Assembly: GCA_037349105.1 (NCBI GenBank)
Contig: JAYJMM010000004.1
Coordinates: 1,453,001 to 1,517,000, forward strand
DNA from: Limnomonas spitsbergensis
Lineage: Eukaryota; Chlorophyta; Chlorophyceae; Chlamydomonadales
Reading direction: 5' to 3'
DNA length: 64,000 bases
Below are positions 1-10,613 of the stretch, one piece after another. The position numbers were made by a program, and so were the translations under genes. Every line of letters starts with the position of its first letter. Within the stretch, counting starts at the first letter, position 1. The notes below the pieces were generated by a model. It had not been told where the DNA came from. It searched no databases and was given only the letters and a program-made list of their open reading frames with translations.

Positions 1-1414
1 GGGGGGGGGGTCAGCTTGCAGAAAGGCAGCCCTGCCCAGCGTGACAGCCTGAGATATACCGTACACGATGTGCACACATTGTACGCCTTGTGACAGGGCA
101 TACAATATTTGCATCAACTGTGGCTGAAGCACCGTAATTTGAACAGTGTGCGTCACCACCACCACACTTGGTGAGAGTGATAAGACGAGCTCTCTCATTT
201 TGAGATGTCTCTCATATTATTGCATCGAAATATATACAATAATCAATTGGTGGTGTTGTTGACGCACACTGTTTGAATTAGGGTCCTTCAGCCACAGTTC
301 AGCCATCTCGCCGCCTATGGCCGTGAATTCCTGCTGCGGAAATCACAGCTCTTTGGCCCAACGGCCGCATGCCGGGCAAGGTTGGGTCCGCATCAGACCG
401 GTGTATCTGCAAAGCGGCTTGCAGAAGATGGTCTTATCGCACTGAAGAAATGCTTGTGCCACAGGGAGCGCCACATGCTAGTCATGCACAATGGCACATT
501 AGCACACTCTGCTGTGCAATATCAAGTTATCTGCAGGCACAGCACCAGAGCCAATCCTACCTGCTCGCCAAACTCCGCATATCTCTGGTGCAGGAGGCTG
601 CAGACCTGCAGTGCAGCTGCCAGGTCCTTGACGTTGAGGGGGGCCTCTGATACCGCTGCCACGATCTCGCTGACATACTGCACAGCATCGAAGAAAGCTT
701 TAAGGAAGCGCTGCATGCGGAGGCTTAACGAGGTAACACACTCCATGTCCATTCAGACCTCACAGAAGAGGATTTCAGGGCAATGCCCCAATGCATTTAA
801 GGCTGAGAATGCAAAGACATGGAGCAAGGTTCCGGAAGCTCTGGCACTTAAGTTTTTCTCATGCCAAGTGCTATCTAATGGCTGTGATGTTACAAAAGCT
901 AGCTGATTGCCTTCCAACGAAGATGTTGCCATCACCTTGCTCTGGTTAATCTTTCCAATTTCATCGAGCAAGCTCGTACAGCTCTCCTCGCTCATCTGGC
1001 GCAGCTTCTTAACCAGGGCAGCATTGCGCTTTATGCTGGAATCAAGCTGCTTTATGACCTCCCCACCTGCATGACACGATCAGACGTCATGGCTCCAAGA
1101 GAGGGGTATTAACCACGGGAGATATATAGATAATGGGGGCGGAAGTCCACTTAAGTAAGGCAGGGTAAGAATTACAGGATATCCTACTGAGGCATGCGAG
1201 CTGTCAGATTCTGTAAGTCAAAAGTTGCAGTTACAGCGTCTTCGCAACCACCCAGAAGCCTTTTTCAAAAGGGCCATGCAGCATGGGCCTGTCAGCACGG
1301 CACCCACTGACACCACCTACTGGGTCTCTTGGGATTGCTATTGAAGGCCCTCAACTCCCGCGCTGCCTCCAGCTGCTTCCGGGCTCCAACCAGCAGCTGC
1401 AGGGCCTCCTGCAT
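1..1414 (-). CDS. UPF2: UPF2-like nonsense-mediated decay factor, 5' part of gene (partial)
   Basis: UPF2 bridges UPF1 and UPF3 in cytoplasmic nonsense-mediated mRNA decay through MIF4G domains. Three consecutive exons join in phase on the minus strand: 1414-1321, 1066-936 and 677-561. They encode an N-terminal helix (ARKQLEAARELRAFN), then NPKRPS, then the hallmark LDSSIKRNAALVKKL, then the start of the first MIF4G domain (YVSEIVAAVSEAP, LQVCSLLHQRYAEF). Motif order and spacing match plant UPF2 as recalled. The ATG at 1414 is the most likely start, because plant UPF2 begins shortly before this segment; an upstream exon spliced at 1408 remains possible. A further exon containing LWHKHFF may lie near 440-480, but its acceptor and frame could not be fixed. 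UPF2 is over 1000 residues, so most of the gene must lie beyond the left edge. It diverges from the INSIG-like gene. Confidence 0.72.
116..299. repeat. Imperfect inverted repeat, MITE-like hairpin
   Basis: The arms at about 116-163 and 250-299 are reverse complements with few mismatches. Both end in AACTGTGGCTGAAG or its complement, and the loop is AT-rich and about 85 bp long. No ORF lies inside. The repeat sits left of the last clear UPF2 exon, so it is probably intronic. No convincing target-site duplication was seen. Confidence 0.6.
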
Positions 1415-2330
1415 GGGTACAGCGGGGAGGCACGTTCACAAGGCCATGCAAGATCCACAACAAGGTTCACCTATTCAAGGGCATGGGCTGTACAAAAGAA
1501 CTCATGCACGAAGTGTTTCCTATCGAACTGAATAAACATATATTTAAGCAACGCTCACCTCAACGGCAGCTAAATCTACATCTGTAGAGGGTGCACTCCC
1601 CTGATCCACCATTGGCTTCGTACTCGCTGGCCCGAGTCGATAGGGCCTCCTTGCATATGCGAAGGATTAAGTGCTGGATTGGTTTGATCAGGCAGTTGTG
1701 TAGTTGCTTAAGCTTGGAATCGGCCCGGGGCTGCAGGCTAGTCAAGCGTCGTGGATGCTCGGTGGGTGGGGCTGTGTCCCACTATCAGTGGGGTTCGGAG
1801 CTGCCGGGTCACTCACTCGCAGCGCGCTCAGTACGAGCAATCACACGACAACAGGAGCCTCTGGCCAGCGCTCAACACACCTTACATAATTTGTTTGCTT
1901 CGCTTGGCGTTACCTCAGCGTTAATCTCTCTACTATGAACGCTCTAGCAAGGATACACCCTACTCCACTTCATCCTTCTCGGAAGTGGAAGGCAGGACTA
2001 AGCCACAGAGGTGAGCTCCAAAGATGATGCTTCAACCTAGATTCATGGGTATTTCTAAAGGACCTGGAATTGGCTTTGGGACCATGGACAGCCTGTGGTC
2101 CAAATTCAACCTGTGGCCATGCCACAAGTTGCTGGGCTGCGCGCCTGCGCGGCGATCATAACTTCATATGTAATTGGTTTCATGATAATGTACGCTGTAT
2201 GGACAGACAATGAAGATTGAGACAGGATATGTTTATATGCTGTCCTTTTTAACTGGCTGGCAGTCTGGCACCGAGTACCAGAAGGATATGCCTTAAACTC
2301 TATCCCTGCTCAGTTTCGAATTAAAGTTTC
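1415..2330. other. Gene-free divergent spacer
   Basis: This is the 5' flank shared by UPF2 (leftward) and the INSIG-like gene (rightward). Short ORFs on both strands (for example around 1560-1940) have no family resemblance and look fortuitous. It may hold promoters and 5' UTRs of both genes. Confidence 0.4.
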
Positions 2331-3765
2331 ATGGTCGCAGGACCCAAGCCCCAGGCCCTGCATATCAGCAGAAGAGGTGCAGCGGTTCAGGCCCTTAGCA
2401 GAGACAGGAGCAGTCCAGCCTGCGGATGGCCGACTTTCCTGTCTAGCTTGTTTGCCAGCGGCGCTGTGGGGGGAACCCTCCTTGATGGCATCCACTCCAG
2501 AACAGGCCTTCAGGTGCCAGATGCAGGTGGCTTAGATCTACTCAATGAAAGCACTTCATTGAGGTGGTGCATGCTCTGAGCCGCATGCGGCACTTCATTT
2601 TTGTGAAACTGCTGCTGGAAACAGGCCGTTCACGGCAAAACGGCTAACACAAGGATTATCATGCTGGCCAAGCTAACGAGTGACGATTTGTTCTCAGATC
2701 TATGAAATATCTCCGGTGGACATCGGTGGGCTGCACACTTCCCTAGCGGTGCCACCACTGCTCGGATGCTTCTATGTTGTTCTTGGATGCCTGTTTGTCT
2801 TGGCAGACTCTAAACTTCAAGATCAGCAGACAACCAAGGTGCGGGCCTGTTCTCTGCTTTGACAGAGATGTTGGATGTCGACTTCAAATTGTTTACAAAT
2901 CTTGGACCAAAGAACCTAAATTTCTGTAAACTTCTTGTGACATGGTCATGGTACGAAGTCTGAGGCTGGCAGTATTTTCTGTTAAATGCTTTCAGGTGAT
3001 TAACCAATGCCGGGATGCACGTGTCATTGTGGCCGGCTTCGCTGTGTTGGCGGCTGATTTACAGCTGAGCGCATGGCTCTATTCCACTGGTGTCCCGTTT
3101 GGACAGATCTCGCTCGCACTCGCAGTAGGTAAGTCTGCCTCGGCACTATGCCACATGAATACATGACAAGGTAGGGGGCTTCCACATCCACTGCTTGTCT
3201 TTGTTTGTGCTTTCAGTCTTCAAGGTGGCTCGTCTCCTTGCCGAAGGCTACTGTTGAGACGTTTTCTGTGTCTGCTTGTCCAGCCTCGGTAGGGACTTGG
3301 ACGTTGTTTGACGGTACGCGGCAAGGTGTGGGCCTCGCTGCACTGTGTGCCATGGGGGCTCCTTTATCCGAGGTGGTTCTGCTGAAGCTTGTTCCCCTGT
3401 GGAGCTACCCCAACGCCGACCTTGACCTGGGGACTTGGGGAGGCTTCGTTTCTTGGGTGCCTTGGTAAGTTGACTTCAGCGGTTCATGTATGCACATATC
3501 GCACATGAGAGCATGACTGCCTCCTCTTCACCTCGCTCAAACAAGTATGCTAAATACTTGCTACCGTAGAGAGAGTAGCTTTTAGTGTTTGCATGTCCTG
3601 ATTGTACTGGCACGCGTTTGGAGTATTTGAAGCTCCAGTATACTGCTGACGACCAGTCTGGATTTCTTACTGCCCAGGTGCTACTGCTTCTATGCCCCAG
3701 TCCTTGGAGCCTTGGCACGGTATCTGTGGCATGCCTCCGATGACGCTGATCCAGTGGAAAATTGA
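2331..3765 (+). CDS. INSIG-like polytopic membrane protein
   Basis: The model is 2331-2513, 2698-2838, 2996-3128, 3293-3464 and 3678-3765, all with GT-AG introns and matching phases. It gives 238 residues, close to the usual 220-280 for INSIG. Recalled INSIG-family features appear in order: a first hydrophobic segment ending in LLDGIHSRTGLQ, then VPPLLGCFYVVLG, a middle stretch LQLSAWLYSTGVPFG, then WTLFDGTRQGVGLA, and last WCYCFYAPVLGALARYL. In animals INSIG proteins are ER membrane proteins that retain SCAP and target HMG-CoA reductase; the role in algae is not known to me. The start at 2331 is the in-frame ATG before the first membrane segment; an extra upstream exon is possible. The acceptor at 3292 was chosen because an earlier one brings an immediate stop. 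The gene converges on the thylakoid protein gene. Confidence 0.66.
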
Positions 3766-4420
3766 AGCCATCGGATGTGGAAAAACGACGTAATTTCATA
3801 GTTAAGTCCCTTATTTCTGTCCTGGATGTTACTTCAAAGATAAAGCATCCAACATCGATGTTATACCGAGGAAGGTAAGGATGAGGCCATGAGGACGAGT
3901 TCAAACGTGAGGATGAGAGGAAGCCAACTGGAGTATCAGAGAAAGAGCGGGAAGCCTGTTTAAAATTATTCCGCGCCAATACCAACTACGCCATGTCACA
4001 TCCTCAGGGCATTGCACAGAACAGCTCGACTGCAAAGGAACATCTCTGGGTGCCTAACAGCCTGATAGGAAGAAATGTATATACAGGAATGGGATGAGAG
4101 AAAGGAAAAAGAGGAACAAAAAGGAAAGGCCAGGGAGGAGAGGAAGTCCGATGATTCCCCAGCCCCTCGAGAGTCTCTTCAACAATTTTAATACATTGTT
4201 CAAGAAACCAAGGGCATCCTATGCGTACCCAGGCACAACTAGAGAATCTTTCTGGCGCCATCCAACAGGCCTGCCCAGTGCCACCCTCGCTGCCGGAACT
4301 TGTCCTCGGCGCTAGGGCTTCGGAAGCAAGCATGCAGCAAGTCCTTCATGTGCTCCCTTATTCCAACCATGGCCTGCAGCCACCACAATGCTCAGCACTC
4401 CAATCATAATTATTTCCAGA
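3766..4420. other. Convergent 3' flank
   Basis: This is the spacer between the 3' ends of the INSIG-like and thylakoid protein genes. A long minus-strand open frame at 3476-3985 overlaps the last INSIG-like exon antisense; it has no recognisable motif and is treated as chance. Nothing else was seen. Confidence 0.4.
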
Positions 4421-7009
4421 TCAATCCGACTTAGGGAGCTGAGGAGGCTCATCAGATGGAGGGGGGCTGGGAGGAGGGCTGGGAGGGGGGCTGGGGGGAG
4501 CAACGTCCGGCGGTGGCTGCACAGGTGCCTCAGGCGCAGAGTCGGACTTCTCCTGGCTGCTCCCGCTGCTGATGGTAGCAATGGCAGCAACTGACAGGAC
4601 TGCAGCTGTCACCCCAATGGCAACCGATGTGCTGCCGGGGGAGCTGGGGGTGGCAGCAGCGGGGGCAGCAGCCTTGGGCAACTCAGCAGGGGGAGCCTTC
4701 TTCACACTTTCCGCAGGGGGGGCAGCGGGTTTGGGGGCAGGGGGGGGAGGTGCTGGTTCAACGATCTTGGCGGCAGGAGCCGGGGGTGGAGCCGGAGCCG
4801 GTGCCGGTGCCGGGGCTGGGGGAGGTGCCAGTGCCGGTGCCGGGGCTGGGGCCGGGGGCGGTGCCGGTGTCGGTGCCGGGGCCGGAGCTGGGGGCGGTGC
4901 CGGTGCCGGTGCTGGAGGTGGGGCCAGAGCCAGAGCCGGTGGTGGGGGCGGAGCCGGTGCCGGTGCTGGGGCGGGGGCCGGGCTTGCAGCTGGGGGCGGT
5001 GCTGGTGCCGATGGAGGCCCCTGCTCATGCCAGAGGGCGAAATCAGAAGGTGGACACTAGGATTGGTTGTCAGATTTTTATATGCAATTGGCAGGAGGCA
5101 GGGGAAATGTGTATTTCAATAAACAAGGCAGGGTCGGTTGTTTTATAATGAAAGGGACATACTGGGCACATCTGTGCGTTGAAATCATCACCGGTAATTA
5201 AACATCACTTTTAAGGGCCGCCCCATTGCCACCCCTGCAAGCCTTACGCTGCTTCCACAACCCTGGCAGCTACACCCTGCAGCTACACCCTGTTGGAGGG
5301 TCTCAACCCGTGGCCTGCCAGCGCCCTTGCATTACGCACCTTCCTCCCAGCCTTCTTTGCAGCTAGGGCAAGGGCGTCATCCAGCGTCGGCGTCCCTTTG
5401 TCTCCAGTGCTCACGGGGGTTAAGGGCCCTGTGATGAGGATGAATAATCCAAAAAGCGCAGTGACACCTGCCAGGCCCAGGGAGGCGATGAACTGGACGT
5501 CGTTGGGCTCCTCGCCACCAGGTGCCTTCATGATGTCCCTCAGGATTGCAGTTCCAGGGGCGGCCTGGAACGGTAATGCAGCACAGGATGAGGTCAGACA
5601 GGATGCCAAGGCTGCCTTATAGCCGAGGTGGGAAGCCCCTGCCTGTCAGGTCACGCAATGAGCGCAGTGGCCTTTTTGTCACAAATTGCAGAGATGCAAT
5701 CAGCTTGTCCACGCACCTGACCACTGCTCTTTGCCGCAAGCTTCTTTATGCCTGATGCCACGATCTTCTTCGATCCAGGCGCTGATGTCTTTGTTGTCCC
5801 AGCACGAGCTGATGTCTTTGCTGTTCCAGCAGGTGCTGATGTCTTCTTTGTTCCCCCCGCAGCCTTGCTCCCCGCAGGACCTGCCTTCTTGCCACCGCCT
5901 CGAGTAAACAGGCTTCCCAGCAGCAGCAACGCGGCACCACCAGCTGCGATCGCCACACCCCCTGCGGCAGAGCTTGGTTCCACTCCGAGATCGACCTTGG
6001 GGGAAGATTCCTTGGCAGCCCCGAATGAGGGCATCTCTGCAAGGAGAGTGAAGAGTGTGGAACATGATGATACAAGCTGCACTGCATGGGGGCACGTGCT
6101 GAGGGCACCGCCGAACCTCCGAAGGAGGGATGCAGGAACCCCTTCAATACTCTTTCAGGGGATTAACATCAGGACATATACTGGAAGGTCTGATCACAGC
6201 CCCAGTTATTGGGCTGAGTGGCCGTGCTACGAATGCAAATACCGGTACACAATGTTCTCTAAGCTGATCTTAGGGCATCCACCCCAGGGTACAGGGACCA
6301 CAGGGGTCACCAAACGGAGGCCACCATTGTTATCAGTGCAGCGTCACAGCCAGCCTTCTCCCCACAGCTAACTCACTGAAGCCCGTGGCCTTGCTGCTGG
6401 AGGCTGGCTTCAGGACGTTCATTGCCTCCAGCCTTGCCTTTTCCACGCTCTCCTTCAGCATGGCCCTGGGACCTGAGTCCTTGGGGCTGGTCTTGACCAG
6501 GCTGTATCGCTGCATCAATGCTGACAAACCCCCACCAGACTCCTCAGCCATCTGAAATTATGAGTGTCAGGACTGTCAGCAACCAGGTCCAGGTGCGAAA
6601 AAGAGATTGGAGAGCACGAAGGTGTGCGGTACCCCTGGGACCTGTGCTGTACCTGGAACTGCTCCATGCTCATGGCGGTAGCAGGCTCGGACATCATGAG
6701 AAGCGCAGCAGCCATTGCAGCGAATCCAGCTCGAGAAGCCTCTCCCCCCTGCGCCACATGCAACACGCACATACGCAAGATCTGAGTGAAGTATTGACAA
6801 ATCGGGTCAGGCGGAAACGATGTCTCTACGCGTTTCAAAACTCCAGTTAGTATTTTTAGATTAGTCGAATGCACCTGCGTCGCTTGCGCCTTGACAGAAT
6901 ATCCATTCTGCTGCCGACGACTGCAGAGGACGACGCGCGAATCTCCAAGATTTATTTGGGTCCGAGATGAACAAGTCGATGAAGAGGAGGAGTACCTATA
7001 AATCATCAT
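4421..7009 (-). CDS. Predicted chloroplast thylakoid membrane protein with Ala-Pro spacer
   Basis: Six exons join in frame: 7009-6875, 6748-6653, 6551-6377, 6036-5717, 5564-5340 and 5020-4421, giving 516 residues. Residues 1-45 are Ser/Arg-rich like a chloroplast transit peptide. Residues 46-70 carry a hydrophobic stretch ending in PATAMS, like a thylakoid lumen transfer peptide. Three further hydrophobic segments follow at about 157-177, 265-287 and 449-468. A Lys/Thr/Ala-rich linker (KTSAPAG-type repeats) lies at about 185-230. About 75 residues of alternating Ala-Pro lie at about 322-395, and the C-terminus is proline-rich (PPSPPPSPPPS). The last exon could instead start at 5056, which is also in frame. 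I do not recognise the family. A proline-rich photosystem-associated thylakoid protein is one possibility, but this is inference. The DNA coding for the spacer is a GC-rich imperfect minisatellite. Confidence 0.6.
4760..5015. repeat. Coding minisatellite (Ala-Pro spacer)
   Basis: Imperfect repeats of GGTGCCGGTGCCGG type are read on the minus strand as alternating Pro and Ala codons. They lie inside the last exon of the thylakoid protein gene. The opposite strand is also open (Gly-Ala-rich), which is a by-product of composition. Confidence 0.75.
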
Positions 7010-7226
7010 GATGGCAAATTCTTCGGCGCGTTTGTTGAGAAACTCCGGTCGAGTGTCACTGCCCCAAGAACGATCTCCTTCCGACGATTGACATCCTGGA
7101 TCCCGTACACTCTGCTGGGATTTCCGCGGGTACATTCGATCTACCCGTCACGTCAAGAAAAAAGCATTCAAAAGCAGGGGGCAAGGGCTTGCCAGTGCCC
7201 GACAGAGAGAATCCCAGCACCGCATT

Positions 7227-7287
7227 TACCCTGCGTGAGACTTTCGCGTGAGACTTTCGCGTTCGACTTTCGCGTTCGACTTTCTTG
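7227..7287. repeat. Short tandem repeat, 13-bp unit
   Basis: About four copies of GTGAGACTTTCGC / GTTCGACTTTCGC lie head to tail, 220 bp upstream of the thylakoid protein start codon. Confidence 0.8.
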
Positions 7288-7299
7288 ATGTGACGTAGA

Positions 7300-8170
7300 T
7301 CCGTCGGTGTGGGCCATCCACGTTCATGCATGCACAAATTATGGGCAAGCAAGCCTTCATAATGGGCGGGTGGGCAACTAAGTTGACACGGCAGGGGATG
7401 CTAATAATAAGGCCAGCTTCTGCACCGGCACCGGTCAAACGGATCCCGACTGCCCCCCTTCAGCTCTCGCTGACACGGACCGATCCCGCAATCCTGGCTG
7501 CTGTAGGTCTGGGACTGATGGGCGGACGGCTCTGGCCTCGCCCTTGGGGGCATCCCTTTTACCCCCCAAGCATGGGTGTGTGGCGGGAGCTGGGGCATGC
7601 CTATTCTCTTCAAGGCCTAATAGGCTGGTTTCTCCGGGCCAGGCTGTTGATGACCACCATGATCACTCTCGCGTGAAGCAAGGTACCGGTCCTCTCGATG
7701 CTACGCACCTCGAGGGCCCCTGCCCAACGCTCGGTCAGGGCCAAGGCCCGCTCGACCTGTACGGTATATCGACGGTTTATTTTTCTTCCCTTTCCGGCCT
7801 CTGACCGCCGCCCGTGTCGATTTTCGCCCCCCCTCCGGCCACGCCCACCCCCGGCAGGCCGTTGCGCGTCGAATCTTATTTGAATATGACTTTGTAAATT
7901 GTGGTTGCTCTATCTCTCCTTGCCCCTTTCGTACTTACGGTAGTCCTTAGCAGCTGTGCTTGCCCTGTCCGCGGTTTTGTCACGACGACTTGTGACCCAC
8001 TTAATTGCACCCCTCAGCCGCGACAGCCGCTTTATCAAGGACGTTACACCTCCGGGCGGCTTTGCTTTGTGTTGAGAGGGCCTGTTTCTAGCTTGGCCCT
8101 TATGGCTGCTAGTGTGCGAGCTGTGTCTTTGGGGGTGGAAGGTCCATGCTTTATGGCCCTTCGCTCTCCA
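7300..8170. other. Gene-free stretch
   Basis: No coding signal or family motif was recognised. The region has several C-rich tracts and a partial inverted match at about 8040-8060 (GACGTTACACCTCC) to the retroelement tail family described elsewhere in this window. Confidence 0.35.
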
Positions 8171-8174
8171 TGGA

Positions 8175-8862
8175 GTTGGAGCGTGCGTGGAGCAGCTGTC
8201 CCCGAACTGTGTGAGGCAGTCTCTGACCTGCAGCCGCTCCCCGTTCCAGAGGTGCTACACCTAGTGGATGCAGCCTGCAAGCAGGTGCAGCTTCTGGCGA
8301 CTGGCAGAGGAGACCCCAGTGACCCCGCCACCGAGTCTGCGGCAGCCTACCGCTTGGTTTCAGTCTACGGCGGGCGCCGTGTTGGCAGAAGCTAGGGGCC
8401 GCACCAGCAATAGGGCATGCGCTTGTGTGCGCACGAACTTGCGGCTGCGGCTCGGTGCGGTTGGCACGGCTGACACGAGAGGAACGCGTAGCGGTCAACA
8501 ACGTGAGACACGCTGCTGCCAGCGGTGTTGGGCAAGGGGAGATGGCAAGCATGTGGAGGATGCGCTGCATGTCTGCTTCCATTGCCCTAGCGTGAAGGAG
8601 TGGCTTACGGAGAGAGGTTGAACAGGCCCCCCGGAGGGTGCCACGGACTTTCAACAGTTGTACCGGGGCAAGCTTGAGTGGGAGGCTCTGACTTTTGTTG
8701 AGGACGTGGTAGGCATGGTTGAGGCCTAGTTTTTTTTTGCCTTCTTGGGGAATCCGTTTTTCTACCCTCTTTTTTATATCTCTCTTGCTTTCTTGTTGAA
8801 GACTTGAGGTCGGGGTTACTTTTTTTTAGCAGGGTCCAGAAGTATTATGTCATTGACTCTCC
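8175..8862 (+). mobile_element. 3' fragment of non-LTR retrotransposon (decayed)
   Basis: The stretch 8200-8625 is clearly homologous to the C-terminal end of the LINE at 25930-26350. Both share WFQSTAG, ARGRTS or KGRTS, CVRTNLRLRL, TADTRG, and a Cys/His cluster (CxxC...H...CxxCP). A frameshift near 8390 breaks the reading frame. A tail resembling the family 3' end (AGCAGGGTCCAGAAGT) follows at 8828-8862. It is a 5'-truncated, independent, older copy, since it differs from the other copy at many positions. Confidence 0.8.
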
Positions 8863-8949
8863 TTTGTCCAATGAGATCTCTCTTTGGCTTCTCGTCTAGA
8901 TTTTGTCTATGGTACTTCCGTATGTAGGTAGGATATAATTTTCCCGACT

Positions 8950-9360
8950 TTGGTGGAGGCGTGTCTAGGGAAGGGTAAATGCATCGCTGGGATTCTGGCG
9001 GCCAGTATAGCCAGTGCACCTGGTTCTGCCAGTTTGGCGGTCATACAGAATCGTAAGAATTTAGCCAGGCTTGCCAGACCAGTCTGCAGTTCAGCAGGGT
9101 CAGCCGGTTTGGCAGTCCCCGGTCAATCTCAGGAGTTCAGCCGTTTTAGCCAGTCCCACTGGTTCAGCTGGTTTCTTCGAGTCCGTGGGAAATCTTTAGA
9201 GTTCAGCCAGTCTAGTCAGCCCAGCTAGGTCAGTGGGCTGGGCAGAGTTCAGGGAGGATCCTTTGAATACAGCCAGTCTAGCCAGCCCAGCCAGTTCATC
9301 CTGCTCGAAAGAATCCCTTTTGAATTCTAGGAATTCAGCCAGTCATGCCATTCTGAGGCC
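8950..9360. repeat. Degenerate minisatellite rich in TTCAGCCAG
   Basis: Irregular repeats of AGTTCAGCCAGTCTAGCC recur with variable spacing. This is best read as an old, diverged tandem array. No gene was recognised in it. Confidence 0.55.
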
Positions 9361-9543
9361 ACACATGGAAAGAGTTAATCCAGTTTTATATTGCAGTCAT
9401 AACTGCCCATACCACCAGTTCAGGGTTTGAGGGTTTCCCTTCTCCTTCTTCCCCCCCCCAGCCATTTGTGTCCCTTCACTATGTTTCCTCTTTCCGGGTT
9501 TTCCTGATCTACTGCCTGGTAGGTTTGTTCATTTTCTCTTTGT

Positions 9544-9576
9544 TCAATGACGTTACACCACTGGGCCATGCTGCAT
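9544..9576 (-). mobile_element. Retroelement 3'-tail fragment, inverted
   Basis: AATGACGTTACACCACTGGG followed by CCATGCTGC is the reverse complement of the tail motif shared with the ends of the LINE copies. Confidence 0.5.
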
Positions 9577-9702
9577 TTTCTCTTTGTTGAGGGCTGTAGT
9601 TTCTTCAGACTTCCTTTCCTTTTTGATATAGTATTTTTCCTCGCCTTTTTCGTCTATCCATTTCCTTTCTCCTCTAGCTTTTACATTATTTTCCTACCGA
9701 CC

Positions 9703-9763
9703 AGACAGTCGAACGCCCATAAGGCCAAGCCTTTTCAGCATGGCCCAGAGGTGCAATGTTGAT
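9703..9763 (+). mobile_element. Retroelement 3'-tail copy
   Basis: The order is conserved: GAACGCCCATAAGGCCAAGC, then TTTTCAGCATGGCCCAGAGG, then TGCAATGTTGAT. It matches the tails at 26593, 50308 and 51056. A pyrimidine-rich stretch precedes it, as in the other copies. Confidence 0.6.
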
Positions 9764-9840
9764 CGATTACCATTGACCAGTTCAATCAATCACTTATTTG
9801 AAAGGTTAGGGATAGATTTGTGAAGGGGTTAACAAGTTTA

Positions 9841-9870
9841 TGACGTTACACCTCTGGGCCCTGCTTATTA
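9841..9870 (-). mobile_element. Retroelement 3'-tail fragment, inverted
   Basis: TGACGTTACACCTCTGGGCC is the reverse complement of the conserved GGCCCAGAGGTGTAACGTCA end of the family. Confidence 0.55.
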
Positions 9871-10613
9871 AATACAGGTCAGCTACGTCGGCAAACAAAC
9901 AGTAAGCTAGGAAACGGCTAGGGGTTCAGAAGTAATACATGCCAAATCTCCATCACTTTCTCTTGGCTGCACCACTGAGTGGCCTCAAATGAACGCACTT
10001 CAGGCCTGCCCATGTTTTACGTTACGGGGTTCAGTCCCCCATCTTAAGGTATGGTGCCAGGGGCTTGCTGAATTCATTAATCATTGAGCCTAAGACTGAA
10101 TAAACTGAATACCGGTAATATCAGACCAGGTTACAGCTGTAAGAGGACTCGCCGCCCTTTACGTGGGAGGACAATCGAGGTTGTAGGTCATGAACCCAGG
10201 ACTCAAAAACGAATCACAATAAACCCTTAAATCCACTGCCCAACGAGCCCAGGCAACTAGCCTGGGCTCTTGGGAAAATAGTCATTGACTCAGGTGGCTT
10301 TTTGCACATTACGACGCAAACCTGCCTAGGCCCGTACAACCCTACTGCGAAAGCATGCCGGCGCAATCATCTTTAGTGCATGCACATAAATTGGAATGTG
10401 ATGAAAAACGGGGTGCTAAAGCTCCACACCGGCACATTCTAGGGGCCATCATTTCCACTGTCCCATCCTTTCAGGCAGCCTTAAGGCCTCATGCAAAGTT
10501 GAAAACAAAAAAATACACCACTCGTTAAAGATAGGTATGCAAATGATTGTAGTCTCTGTCACTGACCAACATCTCTAAGGCAATTCCTCACCATCGCAGA
10601 TGGGGCTGCTTGT
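9871..10613. other. Gene-free stretch downstream of PTH
   Basis: This is the 3' flank of the peptidyl-tRNA hydrolase gene, AT-richer than the exons. No coding features were recognised. Confidence 0.35.

Noticed and set aside
1..10. Run of G at the window start
   Set aside because: Most likely a sequencing or scaffold-edge effect; no biological feature can be supported.
3476..3985. 169-codon minus-strand frame
   Set aside because: It overlaps the last INSIG-like exon antisense and shows no motif or splice-linked extension.
4572..5060. Gly/Ala-rich plus-strand frame of 162 codons
   Set aside because: It is the opposite strand of the Ala-Pro coding repeat of the thylakoid protein.
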